From: JBMTVN01 sp046047235
GTDB lineage: Bacteria; Verrucomicrobiota; Verrucomicrobiia; Limisphaerales; JAHDYP01
Direction: 5' to 3'
DNA: 64,000 nt
Assembly (NCBI GenBank): GCA_046047235.1
Contig: JBJOII010000020.1
Span: 1 to 64,000, forward strand
Part shown: positions 35,247 to 42,111 of the stretch, piece after piece
Numbering within the stretch: position 1 is the first letter of the stretch
Layout: every line of letters begins with the position of its first letter
Translations under genes and position numbers: made by a program
Notes under the pieces: model-generated
Seen by the model: only the letters and a program-made list of their open reading frames with translations
Told to the model about the DNA's origin: nothing
Databases searched by the model: none

Positions 35247-36590
35247 TCATCCTACTGAATTGGGAACCAGTGGGCCATCGTCTGGGACCGGTACCGACCG
35301 TGGGGACGGGCGAGCGGCCGGGCTCACTAGAAACCAGATCGCCGCAAAAGCGAGCGCAAACGCCGCGGCCCCAGACACGATCCAACTGACCAGTTTGAAA
35401 AAGTTCAAAAGGTGAACACCATCAGGCCGCAAACCAGGCCAGACCTCCCGCCCCACCATCAGTGCTGCGTAGCCCAAATACCCCATGGAATCCGCCAGAT
35501 ACATCAAATAGCCGAGATTACCGCGCTGGCGTGTCATGGCCAGCAACCTCTCGAAGACGGTGGTGTGAACGGCGACGTAGGGCAAATACATCCCAAACCC
35601 GAGCAACACCATAAATTCAAACGGACCCAGAACAGCCATGGTCTGCCCAACCAGAGCAACGCCGATCAATCCTAACCCGCCAGCTGAAATGCCCAGACTC
35701 AAGAAGAATGCACAGCGGTTGTCGCGAACGTAAACGATTAGCCCATTGGCCCCCAATACACCCAGTGCCACCCAGACCTCCGACTTGGCATAGATCCCCG
35801 GTTGACCGCTAGCCCCCAATACTGACCACAATTCGGGGGCGAAATCCGCCCGAATGCTCCTCAGGATGGTGACGAGAACATAGCTCAGCGCAATCGAGAC
35901 CAAGCCCGGTGCAAATCGTCGAAAGAGCAGCTGCCGCTCGACTCTCGTCATCGGAGGCCGCTCGGACCGGGCAATGACATCTCCATTAGTCGGTACAGGA
36001 ATCACCTGAAGCATCCACACAAAGCCCGCCAGGGGCAGAAGGAAGAGCCCCCCTGCGACCGCAGGCATCCACAAATCCACCAATCCTGCCTGAAGCAGAT
36101 AAGCCCCGACAGATTTCGAAAAGCCATCCGCAAGGATGAAGCTGGTGCATAGTCCGGCAATCAGAGCCTCGGTCAGTTGACGTCCCTCAAGGAAACCCAG
36201 AACAAGCCCGAACACCATCCCCAGTGAGAGCCCATTCAGAAAAAGCCAGCCCACATTCCAGGGAATCGGAGTCAAAGCGAATAAGATCAAGGCCACCTCA
36301 GCCACCCCAACCAGACACAGCAGGGTCACCGCACGACGCGCCGCCGCCATCTCTGAGATAAACTTAATCCCGATGATCTTGGAAAGCGTGTAGCCCAATA
36401 CCTGGATGGTCACCATCCAGGTCTTAAAACCAACCCCCATCCCCAAATGCTCATAAGTCCCCGCAGTAAATGGCTTCCTTAGCCCATACATGCATGCGTA
36501 AACCCCAAAGGCTGCAGCCATTGCCCAAACCGAGGCAAACGCCTGATTGGTCATCCATCGCTGTGCTCTCGGCGGAGATGTCGTCTTCAC
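35247..36590 (-). CDS. MFS-like transporter, DUF5690 type
   Basis: This 447-residue membrane protein has about twelve hydrophobic helices. Its opening, AFGVYACMYGLRKPFTAGTYE, followed by TIQVLGYTLSKIIGIKFISEM, matches the DUF5690 group of major-facilitator-like proteins related to organophosphate:phosphate antiporters. Its place at the head of the phosphonatase/dehydrogenase cluster suggests uptake of a phosphonate or organophosphate. The C-terminus is a Pro-rich cytoplasmic tail. Family A copy 2 lies 198 bp upstream of its ATG; the intervening DNA contains no other gene. Confidence 0.8.
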   Translation of the reverse strand: MKTTSPPRAQRWMTNQAFASVWAMAAAFGVYACMYGLRKPFTAGTYEHLGMGVGFKTWMVTIQVLGYTLSKIIGIKFISEMAAARRAVTLLCLVGVAEVALILFALTPIPWNVGWLFLNGLSLGMVFGLVLGFLEGRQLTEALIAGLCTSFILADGFSKSVGAYLLQAGLVDLWMPAVAGGLFLLPLAGFVWMLQVIPVPTNGDVIARSERPPMTRVERQLLFRRFAPGLVSIALSYVLVTILRSIRADFAPELWSVLGASGQPGIYAKSEVWVALGVLGANGLIVYVRDNRCAFFLSLGISAGGLGLIGVALVGQTMAVLGPFEFMVLLGFGMYLPYVAVHTTVFERLLAMTRQRGNLGYLMYLADSMGYLGYAALMVGREVWPGLRPDGVHLLNFFKLVSWIVSGAAAFALAFAAIWFLVSPAARPSPRSVPVPDDGPLVPNSVG

Positions 36591-36787
36591 TACAACACCA
36601 CCTTGATCAAAGGAAGAGGTCCAATCCCAAGGTAGTGAAATAGCCTCCCCGATCCATCACGAGGATCCCGTGACCAATATGTTACGGTCTTGTAGATATC
36701 GTTGCCGGACGACAGCAACGTCCTGACGGCAAAAAACCTACCCGTGTCCCGGCTCCGAAATGAGCTCCACAGCACCGAAAATGTGAT

Positions 36788-37024
36788 GTCGTCGTCGGAC
36801 CACGACAACCTACTCCAGGTGAGTAGCTTAACCCTGCTTTACCCCAAAAAAAGGGGCCTATAGGCCGCTTTTTGGCCGCATTTTTCGCCCCATACCGTCC
36901 TGCTGGATCAACGACCCGTAAGGAGCTCTTTCTAGGGCTAAAAAGCGCTCCATAACCCCAAAAACGACCCATGAAAATGGGCAAGACACTGGTAACCAAC
37001 ACGATGTCGTGGTCCGACGACGAT
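36788..37024. mobile_element. Palindromic MITE-like element, family A (copy 2)
   Basis: The 237-bp element is in the same orientation as copy 1 and similar along its whole length. Its left end differs from the perfect inverted repeat at only the first base; the right end (37005-37024) is identical to copy 1. The internal hairpin A-tract/GGGGCC/TATA/GGCCGC/T-tract is present near 36846-36873, and the second hairpin lies near 36923-36951. The element sits between the transporter start and the stop of the GH71/99-like gene; the 510-bp gap holds no gene. With copy 1 it brackets the three phosphonate-type genes. Confidence 0.85.
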
Positions 37025-37100
37025 GGGAACGACGATGGACTCGACTAGGGGCATCTGGGGGAATTGGATACACGGCTCTCCAGCATGATTCTCTGGCTCG

Positions 37101-38582
37101 CTAGGGCACAAGCGTGAGGCGATAGTAGGAGGTTCCGGGGCTTGGCATGGGTGAGTCCGTAAAGACGACGGGGCCAACGCCGGGAGTCTGGGCCGCCACA
37201 ACCTGCCAGGTGACGCCACTGAGGCTGTTGGCCGACTCCAGCCGCAGTTGGGTTCCGGAGAGAAAACCACCGGCCTCCACACGCACATTCACACCAGCGA
37301 AGGTGACATTGACCACAACGGGATGGCCTGACTCGAGGGCGTCCAACCGACGCCGGGCGAGTTCTAGATTCCCACGGACGAGATTTTCAGACACTCGCTC
37401 CATCTCGGCAGTGAGGACTGGATCGCCGCCGTGCTTCCGGCGCAAGGCCAGCAGGCGTCCGGGCAGTTCCAGATCGCTCCCCTGCCCCGTGAATTCCGGA
37501 TCAAGGTAGGCGCGCCGCAGCTCCTGCACCGTCTCGAGATCACGACGCCCGAACTCCCGTGTAGGTTCGATCTGCGTCCCTTCGCCGTAATCGTTCCACG
37601 TCACCAGCTGCACCATGGCCGAGGCATTGGTCATGCCTCTGGCGAGAGTTTCGCGGAAGGTGGCCCCTTCTCGGTCGGCAATCAGACCGTAAGACTCGCT
37701 GACTCCCGCCTCAGCGTAAATATCATGAAACCGCGGGAAGGCACTGCTTACAAAAGCCGGCCACAGGGCGGAGGAAGCCGTCTGTTCAAAACTGTTCAGG
37801 TAAGACTCCATCGTGGCGACGGGCATCTCCCCGTTGGCAGGAGCCAGCCACATCGGCGGCCAGCTGAAAGCTCCCATCGCCGGCAACACACGCTGGTGCA
37901 GGGTAAAGAACGCAGGCTGGTTGGTGCTGTCCAGCACGGAGAAGATCCGGTTCCAGTCGCGGCTCGAAACAAAATACTCGGGTCCGAAATTCAACAGCAC
38001 CGGCTTCCCATCCAGTCGTTGATACGCGGGGCTGGAGAAGTAGACCTCCTCGGCGTGGCTCATGGCCGTCTGTGCATGCAAAACAGCATCCGCAGCCGGG
38101 ATATGGCCAAAGTCGATCTCCGCCTTGATCGTCCGGTCCTCATAACAGAGGCAGAAGCTCAGTCCGGCCCGCTCAACCCAGCCAAACATGGCCCGCGTCC
38201 GATTTTCGATCCCGGGGTAGTCCACGAAGTCGTCCACGCCATACCAATCGACGATCACGCCGTCGATCCCCGCAAGCTTCATCAGAAGCACCTGATACTC
38301 CATCACGGCAGGATCCATGGAGTCGTAAGGACCCACCTGCGGATAATACCATGAAGCCAACTCGCGACGCCCGCTCGCGTCCGTCCAAACCGGATCATAG
38401 TGGTTCATGGTCCAATGCCATCCCCATGTGGCACTGATGGGCGGCCCAACGAACCATGGCATCAAGTGAGCGAGTACCGGCTTCGATGCCCTGGCTGAAA
38501 TTAAACCCCCTGCGCATACCAGGCATGCAAGCGCCACCTTCGCGAGAGATCGAATACCACTGATACCCCGGATGGACTTCAT
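37101..38582 (-). CDS. Secreted GH71/GH99-like glycoside hydrolase
   Basis: The ATG at 38582 yields 493 residues with a signal peptide (about 1-33). The catalytic part resembles the GH71/GH99-like group: VLAHLMPWFVGPP, HYDPVWTD, YYPQVGPYDSMDPAVMEYQVLLMKLAGIDGVIVDWYG and WNDYGEGTQIEPT. These are inverting or retaining endo-alpha-mannosidase or alpha-1,3-glucanase types, and the exact activity is not fixed by this reading. The last 90 residues form the beta-sandwich (VEAGGFLSGTQLRLESANSL...YYRLTLVP) also seen at the end of the protein at 3802-7224. It precedes no same-strand partner other than the NrpR gene, 27 bp upstream. Confidence 0.8.
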   Translation of the reverse strand: MKSIRGISGIRSLAKVALACLVCAGGLISARASKPVLAHLMPWFVGPPISATWGWHWTMNHYDPVWTDASGRRELASWYYPQVGPYDSMDPAVMEYQVLLMKLAGIDGVIVDWYGVDDFVDYPGIENRTRAMFGWVERAGLSFCLCYEDRTIKAEIDFGHIPAADAVLHAQTAMSHAEEVYFSSPAYQRLDGKPVLLNFGPEYFVSSRDWNRIFSVLDSTNQPAFFTLHQRVLPAMGAFSWPPMWLAPANGEMPVATMESYLNSFEQTASSALWPAFVSSAFPRFHDIYAEAGVSESYGLIADREGATFRETLARGMTNASAMVQLVTWNDYGEGTQIEPTREFGRRDLETVQELRRAYLDPEFTGQGSDLELPGRLLALRRKHGGDPVLTAEMERVSENLVRGNLELARRRLDALESGHPVVVNVTFAGVNVRVEAGGFLSGTQLRLESANSLSGVTWQVVAAQTPGVGPVVFTDSPMPSPGTSYYRLTLVP

Positions 38583-38609
38583 CGTGTAATGATCATGATG
38601 CAAAACCGC

Positions 38610-39629
38610 TTATTTACGCCCGATCCGCTCGAGAGCTTCAGGCAGCTTGGAGAACGAAAAGAGCCGCCCGAAGTCCATCAGGCCGGACAGGGCCCGCGTC
38701 TCGGTGCGATGTCCGCTCTCCTCCACAATGGCGATGGGATTCAGTCCACCCACCACAACCGTGCCGATCCGCCCCTCCCCTACCGGGCACCCTAACACAG
38801 GCTGCCCCGGAGCACCGATACGCATGAAAGCACCCAGCCCAACAGCACTCAGCTGGTCCGCCAGGCGCACAACCATGTCCCGACTGTCAGCCGGCAGCTC
38901 CCGAAAACTCGCCCCGATCAGTCCGTCCCCATCCCGAATGGCACCGTGATAATCCGTCATGCGACTGCGGATGAAGACCTCCAGCGGATCGATGCTGGTT
39001 CCGTCGTAGCGAATGATCTCGACGAAGCGCACGGGCTTGCCCTGTCGCAGCTCAACCAAACCACCAAACCGGGAATCCGTGGGGACTCCATGTTTGAGCA
39101 ACACGCCGTTCAGGGTGATGGAACACACGGTGCAGAGCCCAACGTGTCCCCGGGGCACCACCATCTCCCCCACACGCTCTCCGGGTTCTAGCAGGGACAG
39201 GAGTGTTCCCATCGCATAGCCCTTCTCGAACACGCGGCAGATTCGATCAGCACACTCCGCGAGAACCTCGAACGCGACAATCGAGGTGTTCACGACAACC
39301 TCACCCCTGCGTTGCTCGAGGTCGAAGTTCATCCGGAAGGTCATCTGGTCGATCTTGGCAGAGAGATAACCCACTCGTTCCAAGGTCTGCGCCGCCCGGA
39401 CTTCGCGCAGCCCCGCGTCGGTAATGCAATGACCCCGACGCCCCAGACTCTCGGTCAACCCTTCCTCTTCAAGTCCACGCAGATAAAGTCGAACGGTCCG
39501 TTCACTCAACTCCTGCCCCCCATCCAGCAACACCTCCGCCAACTCCCCCGAAGTCATTCGCGCCCCCACACGCTTGAGCGCGTTCAGGATGAACAGTCGG
39601 TTTCGCTCGGTCTTCTGTAGTCCGCTCAT
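38610..39629 (-). CDS. NrpR-type transcriptional regulator (DUF128) with winged-helix domain
   Basis: The start at 39629 gives 339 residues. Residues about 10-75 form a winged helix (LFILNALKRVGARMTSGELAEVL, ERTVRLYLRGLEEEGL). The rest is the NrpR regulatory domain, ending in GCPVGEGRIGTVVVGGLNPIAIVEESG. In methanogenic archaea NrpR represses nitrogen-assimilation genes and is released by 2-oxoglutarate; archaeal forms usually have two regulatory domains, while one is seen here. The gene is divergent from a glutamate-synthase-like gene, with a palindrome between them, which fits local nitrogen control. Bacterial members are known but little studied, so the effector is inferred. Confidence 0.88.
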   Translation of the reverse strand: MSGLQKTERNRLFILNALKRVGARMTSGELAEVLLDGGQELSERTVRLYLRGLEEEGLTESLGRRGHCITDAGLREVRAAQTLERVGYLSAKIDQMTFRMNFDLEQRRGEVVVNTSIVAFEVLAECADRICRVFEKGYAMGTLLSLLEPGERVGEMVVPRGHVGLCTVCSITLNGVLLKHGVPTDSRFGGLVELRQGKPVRFVEIIRYDGTSIDPLEVFIRSRMTDYHGAIRDGDGLIGASFRELPADSRDMVVRLADQLSAVGLGAFMRIGAPGQPVLGCPVGEGRIGTVVVGGLNPIAIVEESGHRTETRALSGLMDFGRLFSFSKLPEALERIGRK

Positions 39630-39728
39630 AGGCTGGTCGGCTTTTCGGGTAGGCCTTTCCCCTGCCTGCGCGACTCCGGCAATTGTGCCCCAACTTGCCA
39701 CATCACATCCAGAGAGGAGTGCCATTTA

Positions 39729-39742
39729 CGGCAATCTTGCCG
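39729..39742. promoter_or_regulatory. Perfect palindrome CGGCAA-TC-TTGCCG, candidate NrpR operator
   Basis: The six-base arms are exact inverted repeats with a two-base spacer. They lie 100 bp upstream of the NrpR ATG and 257 bp upstream of the glutamate-synthase-like ATG, in a divergent intergenic region. TATACT, a possible -10 box for rightward transcription, begins two bases after it (39744-39749). Autoregulation and control of the divergent gene is a reasonable inference; archaeal NrpR sites have a different sequence. Confidence 0.5.
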
Positions 39743-39998
39743 ATATACTCAATCCAAATACTACACGCACTCACTGAGAACTGCCCCGCAGCCCCCAAGT
39801 CCAAAAGCCCTATACCCCCTCGAGAACCCTTCCACAGAGAGGCTATTAACAGCCCTTACAGACCACATTTCGTCGCAAAGGCGTTGACAGAACCTCCGAC
39901 CCCGGCGCATGTCTAAAACCAATACCCCAGAAAGCAGCCGGACGTTTTATCGGCATAACCATGCCACTACGATCCGCACCCAACCCAAAGGAACCTCC

Positions 39999-41636
39999 AT
40001 GATTCAATGGCCCAAAAGTAACGACGCCCTCGGAACCGCAAACCGTGGCAACCCCTGCGAATCGGGGCTTTGCACCCTGTGTGACTCCGCATGCAAGGGC
40101 AAATGCGAGACTTGGATCTCCTCCCTTCGCGGACGCGAACTCATCTACCCGAGGAAATTCGGCTACTCGACCTCGGGATCTTCAAACGTCACCGCTCTCG
40201 GGGTCGGCTACCACGCCTTGCGCATCCAAGGCTACGCCTACGGCACCCATGGCCTGAATGGCAACGGCGATACGGCAGACAAAGCCGTTTTCCCGAATGT
40301 CGATATCACCACCCAGTTCGGCCGAAAGATCCCGGTCAAGTGCCGGGTACCGATCATGACCGGCGCCCTCGGTTCCACCTTCGTCGCCGCCCGCTACTGG
40401 GACTCCTTCGCCATCGGTGCCGCGCTAGCCGGCTTCCCCATCGTAGTCGGAGAAAACGTCGTGGGCGTAGACCGGCAGGCAAAACTCAAGGGAGGCAAGA
40501 TCGAAGCCGCCCCGGAACTCGACCGTCGTATCGAGACCTTCTACCGCTACTTCGACGGACACGGAGCCATCATCGTCCAGATGAATGTCGAAGACACCCG
40601 CAACGGCGTGGCCGAATACCTCATCGACAAGTATGGCGACAAGGTAATCCTGGAACTGAAATGGGGACAGGGCGCCAAATGCATCGGCGGCGAAATCCAG
40701 GTCGATACCTTGGACTATGCCCGTTTCCTCAAAGACCGGGGCTATGTTGTCGATCCCGATCCCTACGATCCCGTGGCAGAAAGGTCCTTCAGGGACGGCA
40801 GCATCAAGGCGTTTGCACGCCACAGTCGACTTGGGGCCACCGAGCTATCCAGCGCTGACGCGGTGCGACAGGATTTCATGGACTCAGTCGCCCGACTACG
40901 GGGGCTCGGCTTCAACCGAATTTCCCTGAAGACCGGTTCCTATGGCATGGAAGCCCTGGCCATGTCGCTGCGCTTCGCCACGGATGCCGGACTCGACCTG
41001 CTCACTATTGACGGATCAGGCGGCGGCACCGGCATGAGCCCATGGAACATGATGGATCACTGGGGTGTGCCCTCCCTGCCCCTGCACGCGCGCGCGTTTG
41101 CTTACGCCGAAATCCTGAGCCGCAAAGGCCTCCAAGTGCCGGACCTTTCCTTTGGCGGGGGCCTCGCCCGCGAGGACCACCTCTTCAAGGCGCTCGCTCT
41201 CGGCGCCCCCTACACCAAACTCGTGTGTATGGGACGCGCACCCATGATCCCGGCTTTCGTCGGAAGCAACATCGAGGGTGTCCTCCGCCCACAGAACCGC
41301 GGCCATATCAACGGACACTGGGACGAACTCCCCTCAACGGTCTCCTGCTACGGCCAAACCCCGGAAACTATCTTTACCTCCTGGGAAACCGTGGCCAACA
41401 AACTGGGAGCCGATGAAATGAGCAAGGTCCCCCTCGGCGCCATCGCCCTCGTCGCTTACGCAGACAAGCTCGCCTGCGGCCTCCAGCAGTTCCTCGCCGG
41501 AGCACGCAAGTTCTCCCTCGATCAAATCCGCCGGGAAGACCTGATGTCAGCCAACCGCGAAACCGCCCACGAAACAGGCATCCCTTACATGACCGATGCC
41601 GAGGACGAAAAAGCCATGGCTGTATTGACCTCCTAG
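39999..41636 (+). CDS. FMN-binding glutamate-synthase-like protein
   Basis: The start at 39999 has AAAGGA seven bases ahead; an in-frame ATG at 39909 without a ribosome-binding site is rejected. The 545-residue product carries the core synthase domain of glutamate synthase: LDLLTIDGSGGGTGMSP, DLSFGGGLAREDHLFKALALGAPYTKLVCMGRAP. Near the N-terminus C20, C25, C28, C32 and C36 form a tight Cys cluster, possibly an iron-sulfur site. There is no glutaminase domain, so ammonia must come from a partner or another reaction is catalysed. Divergence from NrpR supports a nitrogen-related role. The stop codon is followed four bases later by a family A remnant with a strong terminator. Confidence 0.88.
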   Translation: MIQWPKSNDALGTANRGNPCESGLCTLCDSACKGKCETWISSLRGRELIYPRKFGYSTSGSSNVTALGVGYHALRIQGYAYGTHGLNGNGDTADKAVFPNVDITTQFGRKIPVKCRVPIMTGALGSTFVAARYWDSFAIGAALAGFPIVVGENVVGVDRQAKLKGGKIEAAPELDRRIETFYRYFDGHGAIIVQMNVEDTRNGVAEYLIDKYGDKVILELKWGQGAKCIGGEIQVDTLDYARFLKDRGYVVDPDPYDPVAERSFRDGSIKAFARHSRLGATELSSADAVRQDFMDSVARLRGLGFNRISLKTGSYGMEALAMSLRFATDAGLDLLTIDGSGGGTGMSPWNMMDHWGVPSLPLHARAFAYAEILSRKGLQVPDLSFGGGLAREDHLFKALALGAPYTKLVCMGRAPMIPAFVGSNIEGVLRPQNRGHINGHWDELPSTVSCYGQTPETIFTSWETVANKLGADEMSKVPLGAIALVAYADKLACGLQQFLAGARKFSLDQIRREDLMSANRETAHETGIPYMTDAEDEKAMAVLTS

Positions 41637-41640
41637 GCAT

Positions 41641-41791
41641 ATCGTCCTCGGACCACGACAAGCTGCTGTAACCGAACAACTTAACTCTGTTTCCCCCCTC
41701 AAAAGCGGGCCTATGGCCCGCTTTTTGACCCTGTTTTGGGCCCCATACTGCACACGGCCGGCACAGGTCGGTCGATTCTGGTCTCGATTCT
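41641..41791. mobile_element. Left part of a family A element, truncated
   Basis: It starts with ATCGTCCTCGGACCACGACA, one mismatch from the family A end, and follows copies 1 and 2 through the A/T-tract hairpin to about ccccatactgcac, with many substitutions. The right terminal repeat is missing. At its right edge the phrase gattctggtct occurs twice in a row, then a family B element starts. The element begins four bases behind the glutamate-synthase-like stop codon. The intergenic gap of 475 bp has no gene. Confidence 0.7.
41701..41725 (+). terminator. Intrinsic terminator in the family A remnant
   Basis: AAAAGCGGGCC, loop TAT, GGCCCGCTTTT is a perfect 11-bp stem followed by another T, 65 bp behind the glutamate-synthase-like stop. 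Compared with family A copies 1 and 2 the stem has lost its mismatch, which suggests the hairpin has been kept or improved. Confidence 0.85.
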
Positions 41792-42028
41792 GGTCTAACC
41801 AGAGCAAACGGTTGGCGTGCTGTGATTTACGTAGAAAAAGGCCTCGTTTTTGGGCCTTAGAGGCGATTTTCAACCACGAAAAAGGGCTTCAAGGCCTGAT
41901 CCCATCACGTTGTAGTTAGGCGGAGCTTAGAACGCGTTTCGGGGCCCGAAAATCGCGTGTAAGGCCCCATTATCGCCTCCCAACTCACGCCAACCTCTTC
42001 GCCACGAATCACTTGCTCTGGTGACACC
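41792..42028. mobile_element. Palindromic MITE-like element, family B (copy 2)
   Basis: The 237-bp element begins ggtctaaccagagcaa and ends ttgctctggtgacacc; the two ends match as inverted repeats at 14 of 16 positions. The left half (tagaaaaaggcctcgtttttgggccttagaggcgattttc) and the inverse of the right half (ggggccttacacgcgattttcggg) resemble each other. Length and ends match the interval 26633-26871. It abuts the truncated family A remnant. No coding sequence is inside, and it ends 83 bp before the EF-G-like gene. Confidence 0.65.
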
Positions 42029-42111
42029 ACGACTACGCCATTGAATCGGGTCTATAGCTGGTATTAAGGTGGTTGCCGTCACCCGGCCGTTGGAGGCGAA
42101 AGGGAACACAT

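Noticed and set aside
36702..36731. Inverted arms TTGCCG...CGGCAA upstream of the transporter gene, like the NrpR palindrome half-sites
   Set aside because: Arms are in the opposite order and 19 bases apart, and no nitrogen gene is adjacent.
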